Assembly (NCBI GenBank): GCA_947487765.1
Contig: CANKXO010000003.1
Coordinates: 124,001-188,000, forward strand
Origin: an uncultured Pseudomonadales bacterium
GTDB lineage: Bacteria > Pseudomonadota > Gammaproteobacteria > Pseudomonadales > Cellvibrionaceae
DNA: 64,000 bases
Reading direction: 5' to 3'
Below, piece after piece: positions 1-9,697 of the stretch. The notes below the pieces were generated by a model. It was not told the DNA's origin and ran no database searches. It saw only the letters and a list, made by a program, of their open reading frames with translations. The position numbers were made by a program, and so were the translations under genes. Position 1 is the stretch's first letter; the number at the start of each line of letters is the position of its first letter.

Positions 1-296
1 GCCCTCCAAGATGACAAATCAATATGGTTCGCGACATACCCTTATAATTAATAGCGAATTTATGTCCTATTCTGTTCAAAGCCCAAGGCTTCTTGTATTA
101 ATTTAAGGAGCCCTAAAAATTCATGACTTACATACTGTCCATATAACCTATATAAGACCACATGAAGAGGATTAACTACGCTTTATAACAAACGCTCAAA
201 GACCAAATAGGAAAAGTATATTTAGCGTCCAACACGAATTTATGAGAAAATAGCCGCCTCATTATCCCGCCTAGAACCTGACGTAAAAGAATTCTT
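1..296. other. Leader region upstream of ygiQ, no gene seen
   Basis: This AT-rich stretch before the first gene has no open reading frame with recognisable content. A TATAAT hexamer lies at 43-48 but has no convincing -35 partner, so no promoter is claimed. The upstream neighbour lies outside the window. Confidence 0.4.
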
Positions 297-2483
297 ATGC
301 CTAAAGATGGCTTAGCCAAAGCTCCCGATTTATTCCGTTATCCCAAGTACTGGGCCGAATGTTTTGGCCCCGCGCCTTATCTGCCCATGAGCCGTCAAGA
401 AATGGATGAATTAGGCTGGGATAGCTGTGACATTATCATCGTGACAGGAGATGCTTATGTTGACCACCCCAGCTTTGGCATGGCAGTCATGGGGCGCTTT
501 CTGGAGTCTCAAGGCTTTCGCGTTGGCATCATCGCCCAGCCAGATTGGAAAAGCGCCGAAGCATTTAAAGCGTTAGGGGAACCCAATTTATTCTTTGGGG
601 TAACCGCTGGCAATATGGACTCGATGATCAATAAGTACACCGCTGATTTAAAAGTCCGCAATGATGATGCTTATACCGCTAATGCTGAAGCAGATAGACG
701 CCCAGATAGAGCTGTCACAGTCTATAGCCAACGCTGCAAAGAAGCTTATACCCATGTACCTGTTGTCATCGGTGGCATTGAAGCGAGCCTACGTCGTATT
801 GCTCAATATGATTATTGGAGCGATGAAGTCCGCCGTTCAGTATTAATCGATTCAACAGCCGATATCTTATTGTATGGGAACGCGGAGCGCGCTATTGCAG
901 AAGTTGCTCATCAGCTTTCTCATGGACGAAAAGTTAATGAATTAACCAATATTCGTGGCACAACCATTGTCTTTAAAACATTGCCCAACGGATGGACAGA
1001 AATTGATTCAACACGTATTGATTGGCCCGGGAATATTGACAAAACCTCTGAGCTTTACAAAAGCCCTTATGAGTACGATCAGTCTCCTAGCAATTGTGAC
1101 GTTAAATCGACAAGCGAAAAGTTAGGCGCAGAAAAAAAAGACGTTAACGAATTCGAACCGATTAAAATTATTCCGATGCCATTACAAAGAAAGACGGAAT
1201 TGGATGAAGAAAAAACCTATGTCCGCCTGCCTTCTTTCGAAAAAGTCAGGAATGATTCTGCACTTTATGCACATGCATCACGCGTACTACACCAAGAAGC
1301 CAATCCTCATAACGCCAGACCTCTTGTTCAAAAGCATGGCAATCGTGAAATTTGGGTTAACCCACCCCCAATCCCCCTAAAAACAGAGGAGATGGATGGT
1401 GTATTTGATTTACCTTATCAGCGTCGCCCGCACCCCAGTTATGGTGATGCGAATATTCCTGCGTATGAAATGATCCAAACATCGGTCAACATCATGCGTG
1501 GCTGTTTTGGTGGCTGTACATTTTGTTCGATTACAGAGCACGAAGGTAGAATTATTCAAAGCCGTTCAGAAGAATCCATACTAAACGAAATTGAAAAAAT
1601 TCGTGACCAAGTCCCTGGATTTAAAGGCACTATTTCTGACCTCGGCGGCCCAACTGCCAACATGTACTTTTTAAATTGTAAAGACGATAGAATCCAAGCC
1701 AATTGTCGACGACTGTCTTGCGTGTACCCGACAATCTGCAAAAACTTAAATACCGATCACAGCCGCACAACTAACCTATATCGCCGAGCAAGAAAAATCC
1801 CTGGCGTTAAACGTATCGCCATTGCTTCAGGTTTACGTTACGACTTAGCAATACAAGATCCGGAATATGTCAAAGAATTAGTATCACATCATGTCGGTGG
1901 TTATCTAAAAATAGCACCCGAACACACGGAAAAAAGTACATTATCAATGATGATGAAACCTGGTATGGGCAGCTATGATACATTTAAAGAAATGTTTGAA
2001 AAGTACTCTAAAGAAGCTGGCAAAAAACAATATTTAATTCCGTACTTTATTGCAGCACACCCAGGTACCGACACAAATGAAATGCTTAACCTTGCACTCT
2101 GGCTGAAAAAAAACAAGTTCCGAGTCGACCAAGTACAAACATTTTATCCATCACCAATGGCTTTAGCGACAGCGATGTACCATAGCCAACGCAACCCACT
2201 TAAGAAATTAAGCTACAAAAGTAAAAAGTTATTTGTTGCTCGAGATATCGATCAGCGCCGTTTACAAAAAGCTTACCTACGTTATCACGACCCAAAAAAC
2301 TGGGCACATTTACGCGAGTCACTACTGAAAATGAATCGTGGTGATTTAATTGGTAATGGACCTAAACATCTCATTCCTGAAGATGAAAAACAAAGTTATA
2401 AAAAATCTCAGGGAAAACACTATAAAGCTCGAGGTGGTCAGTGGGATAACAGAAAACCTACATCAAAAGGAAAACGACGCTAA
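297..2483 (+). CDS. ygiQ: YgiQ family radical SAM protein
   Basis: The 728-residue protein has the length and layout of the YgiQ/UPF0313 radical SAM family. The N-terminal third (about 40-230) resembles the family's cobalamin-binding-like region. The iron-sulphur signature CFGGCTFC places cysteines at residues 403, 407 and 410, spaced CxxxCxxC as expected for a 4Fe-4S cluster that cleaves S-adenosylmethionine. The last 50 residues are rich in Lys, Arg and Gly and look disordered. The reaction catalysed by YgiQ is not established, so only the family is called. It stands alone on its strand. The first ATG is used; no strong Shine-Dalgarno sequence precedes it. Confidence 0.9.
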   Translation: MPKDGLAKAPDLFRYPKYWAECFGPAPYLPMSRQEMDELGWDSCDIIIVTGDAYVDHPSFGMAVMGRFLESQGFRVGIIAQPDWKSAEAFKALGEPNLFFGVTAGNMDSMINKYTADLKVRNDDAYTANAEADRRPDRAVTVYSQRCKEAYTHVPVVIGGIEASLRRIAQYDYWSDEVRRSVLIDSTADILLYGNAERAIAEVAHQLSHGRKVNELTNIRGTTIVFKTLPNGWTEIDSTRIDWPGNIDKTSELYKSPYEYDQSPSNCDVKSTSEKLGAEKKDVNEFEPIKIIPMPLQRKTELDEEKTYVRLPSFEKVRNDSALYAHASRVLHQEANPHNARPLVQKHGNREIWVNPPPIPLKTEEMDGVFDLPYQRRPHPSYGDANIPAYEMIQTSVNIMRGCFGGCTFCSITEHEGRIIQSRSEESILNEIEKIRDQVPGFKGTISDLGGPTANMYFLNCKDDRIQANCRRLSCVYPTICKNLNTDHSRTTNLYRRARKIPGVKRIAIASGLRYDLAIQDPEYVKELVSHHVGGYLKIAPEHTEKSTLSMMMKPGMGSYDTFKEMFEKYSKEAGKKQYLIPYFIAAHPGTDTNEMLNLALWLKKNKFRVDQVQTFYPSPMALATAMYHSQRNPLKKLSYKSKKLFVARDIDQRRLQKAYLRYHDPKNWAHLRESLLKMNRGDLIGNGPKHLIPEDEKQSYKKSQGKHYKARGGQWDNRKPTSKGKRR

Positions 2484-2904
2484 CCTCTAATCAGAATAAG
2501 ACAAAACTCAACAACCTGTCTATATTTTAGACTACAGCAAATACCTACTTATTTTGAAAAAGTCGCACTTTACACTTGACTACCTTAATAGAACACGCAT
2601 AATCTTACATTAAGGTAGTATCAAAACCCGGTTAAATTCTATTTAGCCCAACTGAATAAAAAGTAAAGGCGAGCTGTTTGTTGATTTTGCTAGTCGAGTC
2701 CTTAAATTCACCTTATCCACCCCGCCTTAGTACGAACATGGCGCACAGGGGTGACAATGAATCCTGATCGCTTCAACATTTCACATCTCAATTCTTTTTA
2801 TTGCAATAGACCACTTCTATCTTTACACCTGCTTATCACTCACTCCTTTTTAAGTTTACTTATATTAACTATTTATTCTGCTGTCCCCTTTACGGAGAAT
2901 GTTA
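2484..2904. other. 421-base intergenic region between ygiQ and phoH-like gene
   Basis: No coding region is supported here. It contains a spaced perfect inverted repeat (2579-2619, listed separately) and a more GC-rich patch near 2725-2760 that matched no RNA family I could recognise. The end of the region carries GGAG at 2894-2897, which serves the downstream gene. Confidence 0.5.
2579..2619. repeat. Perfect 11-bp inverted repeat with 19-nt spacer
   Basis: The arm ACTACCTTAAT (2579-2589) is matched exactly by ATTAAGGTAGT (2609-2619). The arms are two helical turns or more apart centre to centre, which suits a dimeric DNA-binding protein better than an RNA terminator, and no T-tract follows. 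The role is unknown. Confidence 0.6.
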
Positions 2905-4290
2905 ATGGAAAAAATTTACATACTTGATACCAATGTACTTCTGCATGATCCAATGGCAATTCATTCCTTTGCAGAGCATCGTGTTGTTATTCCAATGACT
3001 GTACTCGAAGAATTAGACATTATTAAAGATAGAAGAGATAAAGACGTCAGCCGCGAAGCTCGTATTGCCATTAACAATGTTGAAAAAATTATGGGCAGCG
3101 CTACCCCAAAAGAAATTCAGCGCGGCGTAAAGATCCTTACCAATGATGCCCAAAAAGTTATTGGTACATTATCTGTTTTTCCTGATCAAAAAATACAGAA
3201 TGATGACAACATTCCCTACCTAAACTCTACACACCAGCACGCCAATGACAATCGTATCATTAATGTCGCACTGAACTTACAAAACACTAACCCAGATGCA
3301 TTTGTCTGCTTAGTTACCAAAGATATTAATATGCGCTTAAAAGCCAAAGGGTCAGGCCTTGAGCAAGTTGAAGATTATCGCAATGATAAAGTGCTCGATG
3401 ATGTAGACTTACTTTCTAAAGGATATGAATTTTTTGAGAATGGATTTTGGCAAGGCATTAAACGTGTCAGTACCGAGAGACAAGGCACCGAAACCATTCA
3501 CTTAATTGGTAAAGGCGATTTACCAAATGCCTATCCTAAGATGTTTATCTTAGATGACACTGATTTTGTTGGCATGGTAATTAATATCGATCAAGATCAT
3601 ATTCGTATCCTTGACCTCAACCGCCATCATTTAATGTCAGAAAGTTATTGGGGTATTAAGCCTCGCAACATGGAACAAGCCATGAGCTTATTTTTACTTA
3701 ATTACGATGATGTTGATATGACAGTAATGACAGGTCCTGCTGGCTCAGGGAAAACCTTGCTAGCATTAGCTTATGGTTTACATGCCATCATTGAGGAAAA
3801 ACGTTTTAACAAATTAATTGTTGCACGTAATACGCCCCCTATTGCGGAAGATATCGGTTTTTTGCCTGGCACTGAAGAAGAAAAGATGGCACCTTGGCTG
3901 GCAGCATTTGATGATAATCTAGAAGTTCTTCATGGCGGTGATGAACATAGCGTGAGCAGCATTGACTACGTTAAAGAAAAAGCGAACATTCAATTTAAAT
4001 CTCTGAATTTTATGCGTGGCCGCTCTTTCAACAACGCATATATAATTATTGACGAAAGCCAGGGATTGACACAGTTTCAGCTCAAATCCATTATTACTCG
4101 TGTCGGTGCAAACTCAAAAATTGTAGTGTTGGGGAATTTAGCCCAGATCGACAATAAGTATATTACACCTCTAACATCAGGGTTAACGTATCTGGTAGAA
4201 AAAAGTAAGCATTACGACCATGCCAGCATTATGCATGTTAATGGGATTGAACGTAGTCGATTAGCAGAGTTTGCAGAAGAAAACTTATAA
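2905..4290 (+). CDS. PIN domain-PhoH family ATPase (PhoH2-like)
   Basis: This is a two-domain protein of about 461 residues. The N-terminus begins with the PIN-type pattern IYILDTNVLLHD (residues 2-13) with conserved acidic residues, and the C-terminal half is a PhoH-type P-loop ATPase with Walker A GPAGSGKT at about 277-284 and an IIIDESQ Walker B. Proteins of this PIN-PhoH architecture are described as RNA-cleaving and unwinding enzymes, some derived from toxin-antitoxin systems. An ATG at 2899 is in frame, but GGAG at 2894-2897 lies only one base upstream of it and seven bases before the ATG at 2905, so 2905 is preferred. The DEDDh exonuclease gene follows 88 bases later on the same strand. 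Confidence 0.88.
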   Translation: MEKIYILDTNVLLHDPMAIHSFAEHRVVIPMTVLEELDIIKDRRDKDVSREARIAINNVEKIMGSATPKEIQRGVKILTNDAQKVIGTLSVFPDQKIQNDDNIPYLNSTHQHANDNRIINVALNLQNTNPDAFVCLVTKDINMRLKAKGSGLEQVEDYRNDKVLDDVDLLSKGYEFFENGFWQGIKRVSTERQGTETIHLIGKGDLPNAYPKMFILDDTDFVGMVINIDQDHIRILDLNRHHLMSESYWGIKPRNMEQAMSLFLLNYDDVDMTVMTGPAGSGKTLLALAYGLHAIIEEKRFNKLIVARNTPPIAEDIGFLPGTEEEKMAPWLAAFDDNLEVLHGGDEHSVSSIDYVKEKANIQFKSLNFMRGRSFNNAYIIIDESQGLTQFQLKSIITRVGANSKIVVLGNLAQIDNKYITPLTSGLTYLVEKSKHYDHASIMHVNGIERSRLAEFAEENL

Positions 4291-4378
4291 TGCTCTGATC
4301 ATTTTTATCACTTTAAAAATTACAGCTATACTAAATACAGCACTTATGAATAAGCTAATAACTTGAGTCATAAATTCC

Positions 4379-4924
4379 ATGGACATATCTACCGATAAAA
4401 CGATAGCTTCATCCGCTGTCGTTTGCCCTGCTATAACATCAAGTATTAGCACATTGGATGTCGAAGCTTCGGGGATCCACCCCGAAAGCTACCCAATAGA
4501 AGTTGGCCTTGTCTTAAATAATGGAAAGTCATGGTGTAGCCTGATCAAACCTGATGATTCTTGGACTCATTGGGACAGAGAAGCAGAGGCCATTCATGGC
4601 ATTTCTCGCGAGCAATTACTTTGCCATGGTAAAACACCCACAGAAGTCGCGCAGGAGTTAAATCAGTTGATAAAAAACACAACTATTTACAGTGATTGCT
4701 GGGTTCTCGATCAACCATGGCTAACAAAGCTATTTGAAAAAGCGAAGATCAGGCAAACATTTAATTTACAAGATATGATGTATACATTAGGTGAAGACGA
4801 TTACGATAAATTATATAAAACGAAACAAGAAGTCATTGCTGACACCAAAATAGAGCGCCATCGAGCTAGCAATGACGCACGCATTTTACAAATGGCTTAC
4901 AAAAAAATAAGAAACATTCATTAA
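4379..4924 (+). CDS. DEDDh-type 3'-5' exonuclease domain protein
   Basis: This 181-residue protein has the RNase T/DnaQ-like exonuclease pattern. The first acidic pair is LDVEASG with D27 and E29, a middle Asp lies near SDCWVLD, and the C-terminal HRASNDARI supplies H161 and D166 in the H-x4-D spacing of the DEDDh class. All four metal-binding positions therefore appear present. It is a stand-alone exonuclease domain of unknown substrate, DNA or RNA. It follows the PIN-PhoH gene. Its stop codon abuts the stop of the convergent ankyrin gene with no spacer. The start is uncertain because no Shine-Dalgarno sequence is visible. Confidence 0.75.
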   Translation: MDISTDKTIASSAVVCPAITSSISTLDVEASGIHPESYPIEVGLVLNNGKSWCSLIKPDDSWTHWDREAEAIHGISREQLLCHGKTPTEVAQELNQLIKNTTIYSDCWVLDQPWLTKLFEKAKIRQTFNLQDMMYTLGEDDYDKLYKTKQEVIADTKIERHRASNDARILQMAYKKIRNIH

Positions 4925-6622
4925 TTATACTAATGATTCATCCAGCAATTCAGCTATTGTTTCAGCACCAATGGCGATACTGAATTCTATTGGTGTTTGC
5001 CCATGGTGATTTTTTGCATCAATGTCCGCACCGGCAGACAATAATAGTTTTACAAAAGCTTCGCATACTGTGTAATTAAGCTCCTCACTTAACCATGCAC
5101 CAATAACGTGCAACGGAGTATTACCTTGAGAGGATCGTTGATGCACAAGCGCTGGATCTTGGTATAATAGTTTTCCCGCTCGTTCCAAATCGCCACAACA
5201 CACAATTTCTAAAAAATTGTCAGATCGATCTAATAATAACTTTAAGGCATCATAAGAGCCATTATAGGCAGCAAAACCAATAGCCGTACTGTGATGGGAA
5301 TCATCTTGAATATCAAAGCGAGCACCCTTATCAAGTAAGTAGGCCACTTGATCAACATCATTATTTAACGCGAAATGATGAAGTATCGTTCTACCATAAT
5401 TCGCTTGCCCATTAATATCAAAACCCAACTCAATAAGAAATTTAACTATTTTTGGGGCACAATAAAAAGCAGCGTCATGAAGTAACGAAGTATCACTTTT
5501 TAACGACGACCATTGACTCAGCAATACAACAATAGCGTCTGTATCTTCATTGATACAAGCCATTCTAAACTGATCTTCAGGCGGTAATTTTTGTTGCTCT
5601 GCTCCAGCCTCAGCTAGCAAATCAGCAATATCTGCATACCCTCTTAATAAGGCATTAGTATGAACATTTCTACCGTTGTAACGATCAATCGCATTAGGAT
5701 TTGCTCCAGCTTTTAGCAATACTTTAACGCGCTCTATATAACCTCCATTCACCGCACTCGCCAATTGATAATCAAACGTCGTCTGTGCAGAACCGCTATC
5801 CTCCCAATTCAATTTATGCTTTTTATTTAAACCATGGTTAATAAGTAAAGCCAACCACTGATCACCACTATTAGAAAACATTGTGTTATAAAGGCCTTGC
5901 CCTTCATTAGGGTTAGCGCCGGCCCTTAATAAGGTTACAGCCAGCTCCTCAGCATATTGATGTGAAGGCTGATTCTCGCCGCCTTCACCTTCACCCATCG
6001 CTCCCGTTAATGCAGAAAAATGATAAGCATCATTCAATATAATATATGCATCAGGTTCAGCGCCCTTATCCAACAATAGTTCAACAATAATTATTGCATT
6101 TTTAGTTTCAGACACATCTTGGATTCGACTATAAGTCACATACAGTAGAGGAGGCCAATTAAGAGGACCACCGACTTTATTTACCAGCTCAGGGGCATCT
6201 TTCAAGTATTTGGAAACAACCGCCACATTATTCGCAACGAGCGCTGAGTAAAAACTATTCTCAGCTATGCTCGGGTAAAGCGCGAGCAATTGCTGCGCTC
6301 TCTGGTAATTCCGCAAGCGATCATTGCCATTGTATTGAACACATCCGAGCTCAATGAAAGTATTCGCTTTTTGTCCCAGAGATTGCTCAGCATAAATAGC
6401 CATTGCAACAGCATTAGTCAATTCCGCCCAATCTGCAAAACCGTAGCATCGAGCAACAACTAGCTGAGCATCTCGCAAACTGTTAAAGCATTCAGGTTTG
6501 GAGTGAAGAGATTGAACACTGGCGATAGCTTTCGCATCATTTGCGCGATACTGCTTCAACAGCTTTTTCGCTTGCTTCTTAAGAAGAGTAATATCTGGCT
6601 TAGCAGGAAGTGAAATGGTCAT
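4925..6622 (-). CDS. Ankyrin repeat protein
   Basis: The 565-residue protein has a distinct N-terminal segment (about 1-75, ending in a YGFADWAELTNAV-like stretch) that I have seen at the front of other proteobacterial ankyrin proteins. It is followed by a long run of ankyrin repeats recognisable by units such as LLLDKGAEPDA, LLRAGANPNE, LLKAGANPNAID and LLSAGADIDAKNHHGQTPIEF. No signal peptide or membrane segment is seen, so it is probably cytoplasmic and mediates protein binding. A strong AAGGAGGT ribosome site lies just upstream of the ATG. It is alone on its strand and its partner cannot be inferred. Confidence 0.85.
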   Translation of the reverse strand: MTISLPAKPDITLLKKQAKKLLKQYRANDAKAIASVQSLHSKPECFNSLRDAQLVVARCYGFADWAELTNAVAMAIYAEQSLGQKANTFIELGCVQYNGNDRLRNYQRAQQLLALYPSIAENSFYSALVANNVAVVSKYLKDAPELVNKVGGPLNWPPLLYVTYSRIQDVSETKNAIIIVELLLDKGAEPDAYIILNDAYHFSALTGAMGEGEGGENQPSHQYAEELAVTLLRAGANPNEGQGLYNTMFSNSGDQWLALLINHGLNKKHKLNWEDSGSAQTTFDYQLASAVNGGYIERVKVLLKAGANPNAIDRYNGRNVHTNALLRGYADIADLLAEAGAEQQKLPPEDQFRMACINEDTDAIVVLLSQWSSLKSDTSLLHDAAFYCAPKIVKFLIELGFDINGQANYGRTILHHFALNNDVDQVAYLLDKGARFDIQDDSHHSTAIGFAAYNGSYDALKLLLDRSDNFLEIVCCGDLERAGKLLYQDPALVHQRSSQGNTPLHVIGAWLSEELNYTVCEAFVKLLLSAGADIDAKNHHGQTPIEFSIAIGAETIAELLDESLV

Positions 6623-6875
6623 GGAGACCTCCTTTCATTATTGCCCGAGTCCGCGATAACAGGCTGAAAAGAGGCTGAATTCAGCTGCAAATATAAATGG
6701 TGGGATAATCCCTTGCCGCGGACGGGAGGCGCTCCAAGTGCACACTGCCGTTAATGGTGCCAGATTTTAATTGCGATGACTAGAGTTCTCTATACTCGCA
6801 TGAGGAATAACCCTAATCATAAACTGAGATAAACAATGCCATGAAAAAAAACTATAGTAATCAATCCCTTCGAAT

Positions 6876-7514
6876 TTACTTGATTGCCTTTCCTCGAATT
6901 TGGGGCACAATTGGAATAAAGGGCGAATATAGATTATAAGATTCCAATTCCAAAAAACTAAAACCGCTCGATTCTATTAATTTTTTAGTATCGCGGTTCG
7001 TGTGACAACCTTCAAAAAACCAATGCCATGGCTTATGTACTATGTTTTGCAGCAAAGACAACAAAGTTCTTTCCTGCGCTTTCACATGCTCTATAAATAT
7101 AAACTCACCATTCGGTTTTAGTATTCTCTTTATTTGGCTAATGCATTGAACAGGGTCATGCACAGTACATAAAACCAGCGTACAGATAACAAAGTCACAC
7201 GAATTATCTGGCAAATCAATCTCCTCACCTACAAGAGTCTTAATTTCTAAATGTATTCCATACTTTTCAGCATTTTTTTTAAGATTAGCATGCATATGAA
7301 TATTAGGTTCAATAGCGATCATTTTTGTACCCTGCCTAAGGTAGCGCATATTCGCACCAGCGCCTGGGCCAATTTCAACAACTACCTTGGGATGATTAAT
7401 AAATAAGTTTCTTTTTGATTTGCCAAAAATCCAGTTCATGTAACCTGAAAGATTGTTAAAAACCCAAGAATTAATAGGCCCCCGGATAGAATTACCTTTA
7501 TACTCTTTACTCAT
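6876..7514 (-). CDS. Class I SAM-dependent methyltransferase
   Basis: The 212-residue protein has the Rossmann-type SAM-binding motif I VVEIGPGAGANMRYL near residues 45-60, the acidic end of strand 2 (IAIEPN), and a DFVICTLVLCTV motif IV region. The C-terminal half, with EHVKAQER and WHWFFEGCHTNRDT, resembles the METTL7/thiol-methyltransferase-like branch of UbiE-type methyltransferases. The substrate cannot be read from the sequence. A terminal aromatic stretch (LESYNLYSPFIPIVPQIRG) might interact with membranes. The next gene upstream on this strand begins 1.8 kb away, so it is probably transcribed alone. Confidence 0.8.
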   Translation of the reverse strand: MSKEYKGNSIRGPINSWVFNNLSGYMNWIFGKSKRNLFINHPKVVVEIGPGAGANMRYLRQGTKMIAIEPNIHMHANLKKNAEKYGIHLEIKTLVGEEIDLPDNSCDFVICTLVLCTVHDPVQCISQIKRILKPNGEFIFIEHVKAQERTLLSLLQNIVHKPWHWFFEGCHTNRDTKKLIESSGFSFLELESYNLYSPFIPIVPQIRGKAIK

Positions 7515-7710
7515 TTTTAACCCATAAAACCGTTACTATTTTTTGTTAAAAAGCTATACGCTCTTAAACATTTTCAGAAAACACTCTTTATCATCAATAT
7601 TTATAAATACATAACCATGAGGATATAAATGGGATTATATTTATCACCGTGACAAGAACGTGACAGGGATTACAGATAAGGATAGGTACTTTCAGAAGGG
7701 GAAAACTAAC

Positions 7711-9339
7711 TTAACTTTTTGTATGCTTGTTTATAAACGCATCTAAACATTGAAAAAATGGCACGGTATCGCATACCCATAGCCAATGATCATCTCCAGG
7801 CAACTCAAGATATTCAGCATTAGGCAAGTGTTTAAAAAGGTATTTGCCGTTGTCAGATCGGATGAGACGATCACCTTGCTGCTGTACAATTAAAGCTGGC
7901 TGAGAAATTTTCGGAAGGTATTGCCGAACATCAATATCGCGAGCACTCTCTAACACCGATTTAATCGCTCCAGGACTAGAAGCTAATCGTAAAGTTTTCT
8001 GCCACCATTTGACCATCGTTTCACTCCGACAATAGGATGGAACAAAGTATTCTAGATTAGCAGAAGTTCCCCAGTTGCTCTCTAAAGAGCTTAACCATTT
8101 TTCGTAAAGGTCTGACCTAATACTATGCGAATAATCATCTGATGATGTCCATTTAGCAGTGGTACCCAGCAACAGTATCCCACCAATGCGATGATGATAA
8201 TCATGTGCACATTGAATAGCCGCTGGCCCGCCCTCCGATATACCTAATAACCAGCATTGATCTATACCTAGGAAATCCAATAATGCAATAATATCTCCAG
8301 ATGTTTCTTCTAAGGTAGGAGGATTCCCTGTTCTATCTGACAAACCCATACCGCGCTTATCAAAAACAAGTACACTAAACCGCTGCGCTAACTTTTCTAA
8401 AAATGAATATAACAATGGCTCTTCAAATAATTGCTCTAGATGAGAAACAAATCCAGAAATAAATACTAATACTTGCTTACCTTGACCAAACTGCCTATAG
8501 GCAATATTTACCGTATCATTCTTTATATATTTGATATCACTGATAAAACTTAACGATGCCTTAGCGTCACCGCCAGACACTGAGAACGCTACCATCTGTT
8601 TATTCCCTTGCTCTATATCAAGTTTCAAGCGCTGAGTAGCCTTACTTGGCTGAACACCGAGTTCTTTAATTAGTTTGTTTGAGAGTTTTTTGTATTGCAA
8701 AAGTGCTTGGGATACTTCTCCTGAGTAGCTATAGTGCTTCATCAGTGCCATATGAGCAGCTTCGCAAATCGGATCTAGCGCAAGCCATTGATCCGCTAAT
8801 GTTAGAACGGTTGGCCATTCTTCATTTTCTAAAGCATGATTTAGACGAAGACCCATTAAATAAAATAGCTTATTCCTTGCCGATTCACACTGGACATAGC
8901 GCCATTCATCAAACACATCACATTGAATAAGGTTAAACCCTTCGAGAAAATCACCTTGCCATTCTTCCAGCGATAAGGTCGATACCAAATCATTATTTTC
9001 AGCAGTCTTATAAAGCGTCAAAATATCTACATGAATAGGAAAATCTTTAGCAATTGAAATCGAGTCACCATTTTGTTCCAAACAACCATCACTCAACGTA
9101 CGTCTTATATCAGATAGAGAAGAACGCAATCCCACTCTAGCATCTTTCTCTGGGAGGTCCGGCCAAAACCAGCGAGCCAATACTTCTCGAGAGCAAGCCC
9201 TTCCACTTACGAATAGATACACTAATATAGCAAAAGATTTTCTGCGAGATAATTTAACGATATTGCCATTGTATTCCAACGTAGGAATACCGAGCGTTTT
9301 CAACTGCCATGGCAATGTCTTGTCTTTGCTGATTTTCAT
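7711..9339 (-). CDS. SARP/BTAD-type regulator fused to alpha/beta hydrolase
   Basis: The 542-residue protein joins two modules. Residues about 15-110 look like the winged-helix DNA-binding part of SARP/OmpR-like activators (RRKSFAILVYLFVSG, then VLARWFWPDLPEKDAR). Residues about 125-255 match a bacterial transcriptional activator (BTAD) TPR-like domain. From about 275 onward there is an alpha/beta hydrolase with nucleophile elbow GISEGG (Ser368), acid region IVQQQGDRLI and terminal GDDHWLW histidine. The triad looks intact, so an effector-sensing or catalytic role is plausible. There is no signal peptide. It stands alone, and neither the ligand nor the target genes can be named. Confidence 0.8.
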   Translation of the reverse strand: MKISKDKTLPWQLKTLGIPTLEYNGNIVKLSRRKSFAILVYLFVSGRACSREVLARWFWPDLPEKDARVGLRSSLSDIRRTLSDGCLEQNGDSISIAKDFPIHVDILTLYKTAENNDLVSTLSLEEWQGDFLEGFNLIQCDVFDEWRYVQCESARNKLFYLMGLRLNHALENEEWPTVLTLADQWLALDPICEAAHMALMKHYSYSGEVSQALLQYKKLSNKLIKELGVQPSKATQRLKLDIEQGNKQMVAFSVSGGDAKASLSFISDIKYIKNDTVNIAYRQFGQGKQVLVFISGFVSHLEQLFEEPLLYSFLEKLAQRFSVLVFDKRGMGLSDRTGNPPTLEETSGDIIALLDFLGIDQCWLLGISEGGPAAIQCAHDYHHRIGGILLLGTTAKWTSSDDYSHSIRSDLYEKWLSSLESNWGTSANLEYFVPSYCRSETMVKWWQKTLRLASSPGAIKSVLESARDIDVRQYLPKISQPALIVQQQGDRLIRSDNGKYLFKHLPNAEYLELPGDDHWLWVCDTVPFFQCLDAFINKHTKS

Positions 9340-9697
9340 TCAAGCTTACTTTTAGTATGAATAAATCAATAATAAATCTATCATTCTCTATATACAATTT
9401 AATCAGCTATCTCAGGGGGTAAATAGATTTATTAAGGAAGGTAAATAGTAAAGTAATTTGGGAATGTATTGCTTTTTTATAAGAAACACCGCAACAGCCG
9501 AAGCCATTGCGGTGTTATTTACAGGATGTACGTCCATTTATCGTTATTACGCATCGTCCATCTTTCCTTGCTCCGATCCATGGCTGCATCCAGCAAAGAC
9601 ATAATGCAACAATGCGCGCCAAGCATCTGTAGTCTATAGAGGAAAATAGTGTGAGAAATAGCTTACGTGGCCGATTTTCTAAAACAAGCTGAAAGCT
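9340..9697. other. 358-base intergenic region with one strong hairpin
   Basis: This region lies between the PilZ gene and the SARP-hydrolase gene. It contains a perfect 10-bp stem, AACACCGCAA (9485-9494) with TTGCGGTGTT (9507-9516). Downstream on the minus strand, after the hairpin, the sequence is mixed rather than a clean T-tract, so it is only a weak terminator candidate for the stator operon. No gene is supported. Confidence 0.45.

Noticed and set aside
2700-2765. GC-rich patch that might be a small RNA
   Set aside because: No stable fold, terminator or promoter was visible, and no known RNA family was recognised.
4925-6622. Ankyrin and NADAR genes as parts of an anti-phage defence island
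   Set aside because: They are 47 kb apart, each isolated among unrelated or housekeeping genes, with no nuclease, restriction or toxin partner beside them.
6674-6685. Palindrome GCTGAATTCAGC between the ankyrin and methyltransferase genes
   Set aside because: A single 12-bp palindrome with no T-tract, no nearby regulator and no second copy seen; too little to call a site.
9485-9516. Strong hairpin as rho-independent terminator of the stator operon
   Set aside because: The stem is perfect but no clean T-run follows on either strand, so it is only mentioned in the intergenic note.
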